NCBI GenBank assembly: GCA_963788585.1
Contig: CAWBHA010000003.1
Span: forward strand, 2,170,001 to 2,234,000
DNA: 64,000 nucleotides
Direction of reading: 5' to 3'
Source of the DNA: Bog-473 sp963788585
GTDB lineage: Bacteria; Actinomycetota; Acidimicrobiia; Acidimicrobiales; RAAP-2
The number at the start of each line of letters is the position of its first letter. Positions within the stretch are counted from its first letter, which is position 1. Made by a program: the position numbers and the translations under genes. Under the pieces are notes generated by a model. The model was not told where the DNA came from, did no database searches, and saw nothing but the letters and a program-made list of their open reading frames with translations. This document shows, one piece after another, positions 54,982 through 63,226 of this stretch.

Positions 54982-56019
54982 TCAGACCTCGTTGACGCCG
55001 ATCACCGACGGCGAATGGCGAAAGAACTGCTCCACGTCGTGCTCGTAGGTGTACGACAAGGGCTGGCGGCCCGATTGCCGACGAAGTCGCGTCGCTCTGA
55101 TGAAGGTTCGCACCGCGCCGGCACTGGTCGTGTCGTACGTGAAGCCGGTCGAGGCGAAGCGACGCGTGTCGACGCCGCGTCCGTAGCGCAGGAGGTCCTC
55201 GAGCTCTGGGGGCAGGTCGAAGAGCCGCGTCAGGGGTCGGATCTTCAGGGGGCTGTACGGGCAGATGGGGACCAACCGCGTCCCGCTGATCGCCGCCACC
55301 TCGCTCCAGGGAAGCCGGCCGTCGCCGGCGACGTTGAAGAGGCCGCCGATGCCCCCGCGGGTGACGTGCAGGAGCGCGCGCACCACGTCGTCTTCCTCGA
55401 CGAATTGCAGGAGTGGGTCGAAACCGAAGATGGCCGGACAGAGAGGTCTCGACAGGTTGCGACTGATCGGGGTGGTCAGGTGGGTTCCCAGGACGTTGGC
55501 GAAGCGAAGCACGCTGACGATCGTTCCCGGGTTGTCCTCGGCGAAGTCCCGGACGAGCCCCTCCGCTTCGACGAGGGCTCGCTCGACGCCGTTCTTCACC
55601 GGGCTCGTGCGCGGGGTGTCCTCGTCAAAGGTGTTGGGGTCGCTGGCCGCGGAGCCGTAGACCAGGGTGGACGACTTGACGACGATGTGTCGCACCGACG
55701 AGCCGGCGGCGCCCGCGGCCGCCAGCAGGTTCATCGTGCCGATGACGTTGATCTCGTGCATCTGCCGACGTGGCACCGTCGTCGAGTTTGTGATCATGAA
55801 GGTGTGCAGGATGGTGTCGACCTGCGTCGCCTTCACCAGTCGGTGCAGGATCGAATAGTTCTGGTCCGCCCGCACGAACTCTGCGCGTTCGAAAGGCACG
55901 GACGGCACCTGGGTGCCCATGCCGAGAATCACGTCGGTGCTCGGGTCCGTCTCGAGCGCTTGGATCATCCGGCCCCCCCAGAAGGTGTCCGCCCCGGTGA
56001 CGAGGACGCGCCGGCCCAT
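54982..56019 (-). CDS. NAD-dependent epimerase/dehydratase-like (extended SDR)
   Basis: 345 residues, extended short-chain dehydrogenase fold. The nucleotide loop appears as VTGADTFWGGRMIQAL near residue 6-21. ILHTFMITNST and the expected Tyr region KSSTLVYGSAA follow, although the canonical YxxxK spacing is not obvious. NVIGTMNLLAAAGAAGS is typical of the class. It shares one base with the acyltransferase stop (TGATG), so they are co-translated. Pairing of an epimerase-like protein with a PlsC-type enzyme is common in actinobacteria; the substrate is unknown. Confidence 0.82.
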   Translation of the reverse strand: MGRRVLVTGADTFWGGRMIQALETDPSTDVILGMGTQVPSVPFERAEFVRADQNYSILHRLVKATQVDTILHTFMITNSTTVPRRQMHEINVIGTMNLLAAAGAAGSSVRHIVVKSSTLVYGSAASDPNTFDEDTPRTSPVKNGVERALVEAEGLVRDFAEDNPGTIVSVLRFANVLGTHLTTPISRNLSRPLCPAIFGFDPLLQFVEEDDVVRALLHVTRGGIGGLFNVAGDGRLPWSEVAAISGTRLVPICPYSPLKIRPLTRLFDLPPELEDLLRYGRGVDTRRFASTGFTYDTTSAGAVRTFIRATRLRRQSGRQPLSYTYEHDVEQFFRHSPSVIGVNEV

Positions 56020-56900
56020 CAGCCGAACCAGACGCTGCGGCGGTCGCGCAGCAGGTCGTAGACGGCTTCTTGGAGTTGGGAGCGGATGCGCTCGGATTCG
56101 TCCATGATCCGGCTCTTGGAGTAGCGGTCCTGGTCCGGCGCCACGTCGAAGCGAACCGGGTCGAGCACCCGCAGCTTGAACTTGGCCGGGAAGGGCAGCA
56201 GGGCGCCCAGCGGCCCGAGGGTGAGCAGGTTGGCCGTGATCGGGAAGTACGGCAGGCTCAGTGCCTTGGCGACGCTGGGGAGGCGGAGGACGATCGGCAT
56301 CGCCTCCTCGGAGCCGACGACCGCGATCGGGATGACGGGCACGCCGGCGCGCATCGCGATCTCGACGAACCCTCCCCGGCCGAAGCGGCGGAGCTGGTAC
56401 CGGTCCGTGAACGATTTCGACGGCCCCTTGGTGCCCTCCGGGAACACGAGGGCAAGCTGCTGCTGCTCCTTCAGGAGCCGGTAGGCGTTGGCGGGCCGCG
56501 CCGCGACGCCTCCGGCCCGTGCCCAGAGCGTGCCCACGACGGGCACCGTCCGAAAGAAGTAGTCGGCCAGTCCGTACACGGGACGCTCCAGCTCCTTCTC
56601 CACCCCGTGCATGATCACCGGCGCGTCGGACGGAATCGCGCCCGCGTGGTTGGCGACCAGCAGTGCGCCGCCCTTGGTCGGGATCTTCTCGAGGCCATCC
56701 CACTCGGCACGGAACCATCTCGAGTAGATCGGCTCGTAGAGCGCGCGGGCCACGGCGCGGGTGCGCTCGGACCGGCCCCACTCGTCGACGTCGGACAGGC
56801 GAGGATCCTCCTGGTCCTCCACGTCCTCGGAGGGCACGCGGATCGGGACGATGGCGGTCGACCGGTCCTTCTCATCGACCACCTGGCGCCCACTGGCCAT
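56019..56900 (-). CDS. PlsC-type 1-acyl-glycerol-3-phosphate acyltransferase
   Basis: 293 residues from ATG 56900. The acyltransferase block I appears as LLVANHAGAIPSDAPV, the spaced NH-G--P-D variant common in actinobacterial homologues. Block III is FPEGTKGPSKSF, and PVIPIAVVGSEEAMP follows. It probably acylates lysophosphatidate or a glycolipid at the membrane. The open frame extends upstream to 57122 over the neighbouring gene's end without coding character, so it is excluded. Confidence 0.87.
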   Translation of the reverse strand: MASGRQVVDEKDRSTAIVPIRVPSEDVEDQEDPRLSDVDEWGRSERTRAVARALYEPIYSRWFRAEWDGLEKIPTKGGALLVANHAGAIPSDAPVIMHGVEKELERPVYGLADYFFRTVPVVGTLWARAGGVAARPANAYRLLKEQQQLALVFPEGTKGPSKSFTDRYQLRRFGRGGFVEIAMRAGVPVIPIAVVGSEEAMPIVLRLPSVAKALSLPYFPITANLLTLGPLGALLPFPAKFKLRVLDPVRFDVAPDQDRYSKSRIMDESERIRSQLQEAVYDLLRDRRSVWFG

Positions 56901-56946
56901 CGGGCCATGGTACCGATCGGTCGGCCGACGGAGATCTGCCGTCGAG

Positions 56947-58242
56947 CTAGGGGCGGGCGGCCCCGATGAGGCCTTCGGTGAAGATGGGGGAGTACGAAAC
57001 AGTGGAGCCCGTATACGGGGCTTGGATGACCGTGTCGGTCCCGTAGGGCCCCGAGCCGGTGTACATGACGACGTGATCCACCAGGTTGTCGCCGTCCAGG
57101 TTGTAATAGAAGAGCAGGTCACCGGGTTGGAGGGCGTCGAGCGACACGTGGGGCAGTGCGGGCCACTGCGCCTCGGTCGTCCGGGGGATGGAGACCCCGG
57201 CCTGTGCCCAGGCCCATTGGACGAGCCCGGAGCAGTCGAAGCCGACCCCGGCGGTCTCGCCGCCGAACATGTAGGGCACGCCGAGTTGCGAGACCGCCTC
57301 CTGCACCGCGGTCATCCCGCTCGACCCACCCGACGCGGAACCGCCGACGGGGCCGGAACTCCCGGCCGCCTGGTTCGCCGCGCTGGTGGCCGCCGCCCCG
57401 CTGGCGGTTCCGCCGACCGCGCCGGCGACCGTCGCCGCCGTCGCCGCCGCGGCCGCGGCCTGTTGCTGCGCGGTTGGGCTGGCGGCGCTCGCCGCAGCGG
57501 CCGCCTCCTGTTGCGCCTCCTGGATGGCCGCTTGCGCGACCTCCTGGCCCAGCTGCCCCTGCACCTGATTGAGCGTCGACCTCGTCGTCGTCGCCTCCGC
57601 CTCGTTCGCCTGGGCCAGTGACTTCGCCTGCGCCGCCTCGGCCTGCGCCTGTGCGGCGACCGCCTGCTGCTGGACCTGCTCGGCTTGCAGTTGCCCCTCG
57701 GAGTGCTCCAACGCAAGCTCGTCCTTGGTGAGGTTGCCGACGATTGCGTTCGTGTACTGGTTGCGCGCCACGTTCTGCGTCGCCGAGGACGAGAAGTAGG
57801 AGGCGAGGCCGGTCTCGGGTGTGCCGTAGACGTAGGCCTGAATCGCGTCGTCCGACACCAAACGCTTGTCGATTTCCACCGCCCCCTTCTCGTGGACGAG
57901 ATTGGTCGCGATCGTCTGCAGCGAGCTCTGCGCGTTCTGCACGTTCTGCACCGCGGTGTTGTACTTGTCGTCGAGGACCGAGGTCTGTTGCTCTTCTTGC
58001 GCGAGGGTGCCTTCGATCTGGGCGACCTGCGATTGCGTGGCATTGATCTGCGATTGGTTGGGCGCCGGCCCCGGAAGCGTCGTCGAAGTGGTCGCGCCCG
58101 TCGGGCCGGCACCAGGAGCTGCCGCGGATAGCCATGCGCCGACGATCCCCGCGACGACCGCGACACGGGCAACATGGGTCCGCCTGCGGACAGTGCCCCG
58201 ACAATTCACTGCACCCACGGGGGCAAAGCGTAATGGCTGCAT
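56947..58242 (-). CDS. Secreted NlpC/P60 peptidoglycan endopeptidase (RipA-like)
   Basis: 431 residues. A signal peptide (about 20-45) is followed by a long coiled-coil region (60-250, heptad-like QSQVAQIEGTLAQEEQQTS) and an Ala/Gln- then Gly/Ser-rich linker. The C-terminal NlpC/P60 domain (about 310-431) has the catalytic Cys in GFDCSGLVQWAW, His in NLVDHVVMYTG and the third polar residue downstream. This coiled-coil plus NlpC/P60 design matches RipA-type hydrolases that cut stem peptides during division. It starts at ATG 58242 and is divergent from the esterase gene by 110 bp. Confidence 0.92.
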   Translation of the reverse strand: MQPLRFAPVGAVNCRGTVRRRTHVARVAVVAGIVGAWLSAAAPGAGPTGATTSTTLPGPAPNQSQINATQSQVAQIEGTLAQEEQQTSVLDDKYNTAVQNVQNAQSSLQTIATNLVHEKGAVEIDKRLVSDDAIQAYVYGTPETGLASYFSSSATQNVARNQYTNAIVGNLTKDELALEHSEGQLQAEQVQQQAVAAQAQAEAAQAKSLAQANEAEATTTRSTLNQVQGQLGQEVAQAAIQEAQQEAAAAASAASPTAQQQAAAAAATAATVAGAVGGTASGAAATSAANQAAGSSGPVGGSASGGSSGMTAVQEAVSQLGVPYMFGGETAGVGFDCSGLVQWAWAQAGVSIPRTTEAQWPALPHVSLDALQPGDLLFYYNLDGDNLVDHVVMYTGSGPYGTDTVIQAPYTGSTVSYSPIFTEGLIGAARP

Positions 58243-58352
58243 GGGTGCAAACTCGGCACCCTCGTCGTTTCGGTCCGGTTGCAGGCCGTGCTCGCGCGGT
58301 GTGTGCGAAGCGCACGATTGACCGCGGCGGGTGCCCTTCGTAGGGTGCCGGC

Positions 58353-59924
58353 ATGAACGGAGTGGTGTCGGTCTCTCAGGGGCGGCTCAGGGGAGTCTGG
58401 CGCGGCGACCTGTGGTCGTTCGCCGGCATCCCCTATGCGCAGGCACCCTGGCGCGCTTTGCGCTGGCGTCCACCCGTGGATCCGGAGCCCTGGAACGAGA
58501 TCCGCGACGCGTCGACGTTCGGTCCCATCGCGCCCCAGTCGGCCGCCGTGGCCGGGATCACCAGTCCCTCGGATCCCGGAGCCTCCGAACCGCACAGTGA
58601 GGATTGCCTCACGTTGAACATCTGGACTCCGGACCTTCCCGCGATCCCGACCACCGCTCCTGGCACGGGACGACCGGTCATGGTCTTCATCCACGGCGGC
58701 GGGTTCACCTCCGGCAGCGGGTCTGTGTTCCTCTACCGGGGCGGCAACCTCGTGCGCAACGGCGACGCCGTGGTCGTGACCATCAACTACCGTCTCGGCG
58801 CCCTGGGCTTTCTCGGCCACCGCCGTCTCGCCGACCCGGACGGACTGGTGGGCAACTGGGGCATACAGGACCAGGTCGCCGCCCTGCGCTGGGTGCACGA
58901 GTCCATCGCGGCCTTCGGCGGCGATCCGTCCAACGTCACGATCTTCGGCGAGTCGGCCGGCGGCTTCAGCGTCGCCACGCTGCTCGCTGCCCCGGCGGCG
59001 GCAGGACTGTTCCGGCGCGCCATCGTGCAGAGCGGTGGCACGCACGTCCACTCCGTCGACGCGGCGGAGCAGTCGGCCGAGCGCCTGGCGGCGGTCCTCG
59101 GGGTCGCGGCGTGCGACCGGGCGTCACTCGAGCCGATCCCCGCGAGTGAGCTCGTCGCCGCGACCGAGGAGCTCGGGCGTCGTCGTCCCGATCCGGGGAT
59201 GATCCCCCTCCCGTTCCTGCCGGTCGTCGACGGAGCCTTGTTGCCCGAACACCCTCTGGCCGCGGTGGCCAAGGGCAGCGCAGACCGCGTCGACCTGTTG
59301 ATCGGCACGAACCGCGACGAGCTGACGCTCTTCGGGCTCGGAAATCCGGCGCTACTGGCGCTCGACGAAGTCGGCATGCGGCGCTGGGTGGCCAACGCGG
59401 TTCCGGACATCGACGTCGACGAGGTGGTCGACGCGTACCGGCCGGCCAAGCGGGCCCGTTCCGAACCGGTCGAACCGACCGACATCTGGGTCGCCGTCGG
59501 CACCGACGTCGTCTTCCGCTGGCCGAGCCTCCAACTCGCCGCGGTGCACACGGCGCGGGGCGCGCCTTCGTACGTGTATGCGTTCGAATGGGAATCCCCG
59601 GCCTTCGGGGGGATCCTGCGGTCGTGCCACGCGCTCGAGTTGCCCTTCGTCTTCGGCGCCGTGCACCTCCCCGCGGTCCAGGTGTTCTCAGGGAGCGGTC
59701 CGGCCGTCGAAACGCTGTCCCAGCAGATGCAGGGGGCCTGGCTCGCCTTCGCCGCGACCGGGGACCCGAGCCACGAAGGCATCGGGACGTGGCAGGCATG
59801 GGATCCACTGCGCCGGGCCACGTTGGTCTTCGGCGCCGACACGCGGCTGGTGGACGCGCCGCGCGACGAGGAGCTTGCCGTCCTGGAGCGACATCGCCCG
59901 CTCGTCTCGGGCGTGCCCGGCTGA
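58353..59924 (+). CDS. Type B carboxylesterase
   Basis: 523-residue alpha/beta-hydrolase of the carboxylesterase-B family. It has FAGIPYAQAP, SEDCLTLNIWTP, the oxyanion loop VFIHGGGFTSGSG and the nucleophile FGESAGGFS (Ser near residue 200). The catalytic Glu is in TNRDELTLFG, and the His is in CHALELPFVFG. There is no signal peptide. It may act on esters or carbamates. It is convergent with the P450 gene with 25 bp between stops. Confidence 0.93.
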   Translation: MNGVVSVSQGRLRGVWRGDLWSFAGIPYAQAPWRALRWRPPVDPEPWNEIRDASTFGPIAPQSAAVAGITSPSDPGASEPHSEDCLTLNIWTPDLPAIPTTAPGTGRPVMVFIHGGGFTSGSGSVFLYRGGNLVRNGDAVVVTINYRLGALGFLGHRRLADPDGLVGNWGIQDQVAALRWVHESIAAFGGDPSNVTIFGESAGGFSVATLLAAPAAAGLFRRAIVQSGGTHVHSVDAAEQSAERLAAVLGVAACDRASLEPIPASELVAATEELGRRRPDPGMIPLPFLPVVDGALLPEHPLAAVAKGSADRVDLLIGTNRDELTLFGLGNPALLALDEVGMRRWVANAVPDIDVDEVVDAYRPAKRARSEPVEPTDIWVAVGTDVVFRWPSLQLAAVHTARGAPSYVYAFEWESPAFGGILRSCHALELPFVFGAVHLPAVQVFSGSGPAVETLSQQMQGAWLAFAATGDPSHEGIGTWQAWDPLRRATLVFGADTRLVDAPRDEELAVLERHRPLVSGVPG

Positions 59925-59949
59925 GACCGGACCGGGTCGGGGTCACCCG

Positions 59950-61224
59950 TCAGCGGCCGAGATCGGTGTCCCAAGTCACCCGCAGCGGGAGATGACGGAT
60001 ACCGGCATGGCGGTTGCTGCGCGTCCATTCGGTCGGTCCGGCCAGATGGAACGACGAGAACGCCCGCAGAAATTCCTCGAGCGCGACACTGATCTCGAGG
60101 CGCGCGAGGTGCGCCCCGAGGCAGAAGTGGACGCCGTGCCCGAAGGTGAGATGCGGATTGGGGTCGCGCGCCAGCACGAAGGCGTCCGGGTCGGCGAACC
60201 GGCTGGCGTCCCGGTTCGCCGAGCCCTCCCAGACGACCACCTTGTCGCCGGACCGGATGGTCTGGCCGCCCAGCTCGCACCGTGTGGTCGCCGTCCTTCG
60301 CTTCGACGGCGACGGCGTCGTCCAGCGCAGGATCTCCTCCACCGCCCGATCCATGGGGACGCGGCCCGATCGCAGGAGGTCGAGCTGCTCCGGCCAGTCG
60401 AGGAACGCCAGGACGGCCCCGGCGATCGCGTTGCGCGTCGTCTCGGCTCCCGCAGAGAAGAGGAGGGAGAAGAACGCGGACAGCTCGTCGTCGCTCAGGC
60501 GGGACGGCACCGCGTCGGAGAGCTCTGCATGGATCACGGTCGAGAGCATGTCCTCACCAGGGTGCGCCCGCTTCTCCTCGATCAGCTCGGCGCCGTAGCG
60601 GTACATGTGGTCGACGGCCGACTGGCGTTGCGGGCTCATGGACAGGAAGTCGGACTCGTCCGGGATGTCGAAGATGTGCTCGACCGCGTCGAACAGGAGA
60701 TGGCGATCGCCCTCGGGCACCCCGAGCAGGAGGCAGATGGCCTGCATGGGCAGCTCCGCCGCGACATCGACGAGGAAGTCGCACTCCGTAGCGACCGAGC
60801 CCAGAAGGAGGCGCATGCGTCGGCGCAACTCGTCCTCGAGGTCCCGTACCGCAGCCGGGGTCAGGCCGCGGGTCACCAGGCGCCGGATGCGGGCGTGGCG
60901 GGGATCGTCCATCATGTTGAGCACCACCCCGGCGACGGGCAGGTCCTGGATCACGGTCCCGCCGTAGGGCCGGTCGCCACCCGTCTCGGAGGAGTAGGTC
61001 ACGGGGTCGTTGAGCACCCGGAGGACCTCGTCGTAGGTCGCTACGGACCAGAATCCCTCGCCGTCCGGGGTGTGGGCGGTGGGTTCGTGCCACCACACGG
61101 GCGCCACCTCCCTGTGCAGCCGGAAGACCGCGTGCGGGAAGCCCCCCGCGAAGGTGTCGAGATCGGTGAGGTCCACCTGTCGCAGGTCATCGACCATCGG
61201 GTCATCCTCGTGGTGGTATTCCAC
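59950..61224 (-). CDS. Cytochrome P450
   Basis: 424-residue bacterial class I P450, cytoplasmic. It shows the oxygen-binding I-helix SAGAETTRNAIAG, the K-helix EEILRWTTPS and the heme-ligand loop FGHGVHFCLGAHLAR with Cys near residue 365. GPTEWTRSNRHAGIRHLPL ends it, as in the CYP125/142-like steroid group. No ferredoxin or reductase gene lies beside it. Start ATG 61224 is 20 bp from the tRNA on the other strand. Confidence 0.95.
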   Translation of the reverse strand: MEYHHEDDPMVDDLRQVDLTDLDTFAGGFPHAVFRLHREVAPVWWHEPTAHTPDGEGFWSVATYDEVLRVLNDPVTYSSETGGDRPYGGTVIQDLPVAGVVLNMMDDPRHARIRRLVTRGLTPAAVRDLEDELRRRMRLLLGSVATECDFLVDVAAELPMQAICLLLGVPEGDRHLLFDAVEHIFDIPDESDFLSMSPQRQSAVDHMYRYGAELIEEKRAHPGEDMLSTVIHAELSDAVPSRLSDDELSAFFSLLFSAGAETTRNAIAGAVLAFLDWPEQLDLLRSGRVPMDRAVEEILRWTTPSPSKRRTATTRCELGGQTIRSGDKVVVWEGSANRDASRFADPDAFVLARDPNPHLTFGHGVHFCLGAHLARLEISVALEEFLRAFSSFHLAGPTEWTRSNRHAGIRHLPLRVTWDTDLGR

Positions 61225-61244
61225 GCGGTCAAGAATGGTGCGCC

Positions 61245-61321
61245 GGGGGCGTAGCCCAATTGGCAGAGGCAGGGCGCTTAAACCGTCCCCAGTGAGGGTT
61301 CGACTCCCTCCGCCCCCACCA
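61245..61321 (+). tRNA. tRNA with anticodon TAA (Leu codon) but short variable loop
   Basis: Acceptor GGGGGCG/CGCCCCC, D-arm GCC...GGC, anticodon stem GGGCG/CGTCC (one G-T), loop CTTAAAC so anticodon TAA, T-arm GAGGG/CCCTC, discriminator A at 61318 and an encoded CCA at 61319-61321. The variable loop is only five bases (CCAGT). Standard bacterial tRNA-Leu carries a long variable arm, so this is an unusual class I tRNA. It might be charged with leucine, with another amino acid, or be a nonfunctional copy used as an integration site. Confidence 0.85.
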
Positions 61322-61532
61322 CAGGTGTCATCGCGCGAAACCCCCTCTCGTCCGAGGGGGGTTCGCCGGTGCCGCCGGAGAAGTCAACTCGTAACTCACC
61401 TCTCACGTAGAAGGTGGGTTGGATGGTGTCGCGTTCTTTGACGACGAGGTCGCTGACGAAAGCGTGCGCTATGGCCTTGCGGTGCTCCTCGTTGCCGCGT
61501 TCGATCTCGTCGTTGAGAGTCTGTCGAAGGCC
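61278..61532 (-). pseudogene. Serine-recombinase C-terminal remnant
   Basis: The minus-strand frame reads LNDEIERGNEEHRKAIAHAF, VSDLVVKERDTIQPTFYVRGE and then runs into the tRNA antisense (GAEGVEPSLGTV-stop). The part RKAIAHAFVSDLVV...IQPTFYV resembles the last helix and strand of large serine recombinases, whose genes often abut a tRNA in this orientation. No catalytic N-terminal resolvase domain is present anywhere nearby. Upstream DNA appears frameshifted or unrelated. Confidence 0.55.
61336..61365 (+). terminator. Hairpin after the TAA tRNA
   Basis: Arms 61336-61347 and 61354-61365 pair over 12 positions with one mismatch, loop of six. It lies 15 bp after the tRNA CCA end. No long T-run follows. 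Likely terminator for the tRNA. Confidence 0.55.
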
Positions 61533-61718
61533 CTCGTGCTCATCTGGGCTGCGAGGTCGATCCATTCGAAGCCTTCGAAGAGGCCGCCCTTGGGCACCGC
61601 ACCATGACGCCGCTGAGGGGATCGTGCGGGCTTCGTCGAGGTGCGGCTGCCGCCAGAAGCCGATCCGCGGACTCCTCGACGCTGGGGATCGTGACCCGAG
61701 CCTGATAGTGTTTATGAC

Positions 61719-61784
61719 GTGACGTGCTATTGGTGGTTTGACGAGCCGGCCCTGGGCGGGCTTCGGAGCACCATCACGCACTGA
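61719..61784 (+). CDS. Leader peptide rich in Tyr/Trp/Phe (attenuator of DAHP synthase)
   Basis: From GTG 61719 a 21-residue peptide starts MTCYWWFDEP and ends with TGA at 61782-61784. Codons 4-7 are TAT TGG TGG TTT, i.e. Tyr-Trp-Trp-Phe, all products of the pathway that DAHP synthase opens. An intrinsic terminator follows and then the synthase. This is the layout of ribosome-mediated attenuation. No ribosome site is visible; a GATAGT at 61704-61709 would put the transcript start at or near the GTG, so the leader may be leaderless. An ATG at 61714 gives only Met-Thr. Confidence 0.75.
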   Translation: MTCYWWFDEPALGGLRSTITH

Positions 61785-61806
61785 ACCACCCACTCCCAGG
61801 ACCGGC
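61745..61806 (+). promoter_or_regulatory. Alternative hairpin inside the attenuator leader
   Basis: GCCGGCCCTGGG (61745-61756), just after the Tyr-Trp-Trp-Phe codons, pairs with CCCAGGACCGGC (61795-61806) over 12 positions with one mismatch. It ends five bases before the terminator's left arm. A ribosome stalled at codons 4-7 would cover the first arm. How this changes terminator folding is not clear from pairing alone. Confidence 0.5.
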
Positions 61807-61810
61807 TGAG

Positions 61811-61845
61811 AAAGGCAGAGGCGATCGCCTCTGCCTTTTGTTTTT
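61811..61845 (+). terminator. Intrinsic terminator (attenuator) before DAHP synthase
   Basis: Perfect inverted repeat: AAAGGCAGAGGCGA at 61811-61824 and its exact complement at 61825-61838, followed by TTTTGTTTTT (61836-61845). Loop GATC. It is the only textbook T-tailed terminator in the window and sits between a leader peptide and the gene it would control. Confidence 0.9.
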
Positions 61846-61904
61846 GCCCAGAAGCGGCAAGCCGGGCGCCTGGTAGGTCGGTCGGCTTGCGGAAAGGAAA
61901 TATC

Positions 61905-62975
61905 GTGGACCGGACCGATCCGATTCTCGACCGACACATCCTCGAAGTCGTCCCGCTCGTCTCACCGCGGACAGTCCGCGAGGCCGTGCCGCTCACCCGA
62001 GAGAACGAGGGACTCGTACGTACGAGTCGTGACGCCTTGGCGGACGTGCTCGACGGTCGAGACGACCGCGTAGTGGTGGTCGTGGGGCCCTGCTCGGTGC
62101 ACGACACTGAGGCCGCGCTCGAGTACGCCTGCCGGCTCGAAGAGCTGGTCAGGGAGCTGCGCGAGGACCTGCTTGTCGTCATGCGCGTCTACTTCGAGAA
62201 GCCCCGCACGACCGTCGGCTGGAAAGGTCTGGTCAACGACCCACGGCTCGACGGGAGCCACCACGTCGACGAAGGCCTGATGGTGGCGCGCCGCCTCCTC
62301 GTGGCGATCCTCTCGCTGGGATTGCCGGTGGGCTGCGAATTCCTCGACCCGACCACCCCGCACTACATCGCCGACGCCGTGAGCTGGGGCGCGATCGGAG
62401 CACGGACCTCGCAGAGCCAGGTTCACCGCCAGCTTGCCAGCGGCCTGTCGATGCCGGTCGGATTCAAGAACTCGACCGACGGCGGGGTACAGAGCGCGGT
62501 AGACGGTGTCTCGGTCGCGGCTCGTCCACAGTCGTTCCTCGGGGTCGACGACGACGGGTCCGCCGCGGTTATCTCGACCAGTGGAAACCCGGACTGTCAC
62601 GTGGTCCTGCGTGGCAGTGACGCCGGACCGAACTATGCGAAGAGCGACGTCGAGGACGCGCTCGAGCGACTGTCCAGAGCCGGGTTCAGACAGCGGATCG
62701 TGATCGACGCCAGCCACGGGAACAGTGACAAGGACCATCGCCGCCAGGCGGCTGTCGTTCGGGAGATCGCCGAGCGGATCAGCCAGGGGGAGCCAGGGCT
62801 CGCTGGCGTGATGCTCGAGAGCTTTCTGCTTGCCGGCCGTCAGGACCTCGCCCCAGGCAATGTCTCACCTCTCCGTTACGGCCAGAGCATCACCGACAGC
62901 TGTATCGGTTGGGACGAGACCTCCGAACTCCTGGTGACCCTCGCCAGAGCTGTTTCGCAGCGCCGGGCCACGTGA
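61905..62975 (+). CDS. 3-deoxy-7-phosphoheptulonate (DAHP) synthase, class I
   Basis: First step of the shikimate pathway: phosphoenolpyruvate plus erythrose-4-phosphate to DAHP. 356 residues from GTG 61905, with an AAAGGA site seven bases upstream. It belongs to the E. coli AroF/G/H type: VVVVGPCSVHDTEAALEYA, VMRVYFEKPRTTVGWKGLVNDP, CEFLDPTTPHYIADAVSWGAIGART, GFKNSTDGG, DASHGNSDKDHRRQ and VMLESFLLAG are all clear. Metal ligands (Cys, His, Glu, Asp) are present. Expression is probably controlled by the leader peptide and terminator just upstream. Which aromatic amino acid inhibits it cannot be told with confidence. Confidence 0.95.
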   Translation: MDRTDPILDRHILEVVPLVSPRTVREAVPLTRENEGLVRTSRDALADVLDGRDDRVVVVVGPCSVHDTEAALEYACRLEELVRELREDLLVVMRVYFEKPRTTVGWKGLVNDPRLDGSHHVDEGLMVARRLLVAILSLGLPVGCEFLDPTTPHYIADAVSWGAIGARTSQSQVHRQLASGLSMPVGFKNSTDGGVQSAVDGVSVAARPQSFLGVDDDGSAAVISTSGNPDCHVVLRGSDAGPNYAKSDVEDALERLSRAGFRQRIVIDASHGNSDKDHRRQAAVVREIAERISQGEPGLAGVMLESFLLAGRQDLAPGNVSPLRYGQSITDSCIGWDETSELLVTLARAVSQRRAT

Positions 62976-63226
62976 GAAAGGTGATTCAGGCGCAACGAGG
63001 ACGGCGACGTGCGCGATGCTGCGTACCCCGTGGTGACGAAGCCTCGGTACACCTTGTAAGTGTCACTCCTCTGCGCCTATTCCGGCTGCTGCGCGGACTG
63101 CCAGCACCTCTCCCACGACGTCTTCCAGAGGTTGGAGAGCGTCGACGAGAATTACTCCGAGAGCAGTGCGTCTCTCGACGAGGAGGCCGTCCGCCTTCCG
63201 AAGCACCCGGCGTGCAGAATGCCGGC
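62976..63226. other. Intergenic stretch after DAHP synthase
   Basis: About 250 bp without a supported gene. A minus-strand frame (63063-63278) reads LLVERRTALGVILVDALQPL and looks mildly protein-like, but it has no recognisable family and overlaps the next gene. No T-tailed terminator is seen. Confidence 0.35.

Noticed and set aside
61887..61905. TTG 61887 as the start of DAHP synthase
   Set aside because: GTG 61905 has an AAAGGA site seven bases upstream; TTG 61887 would put that site inside the coding region.
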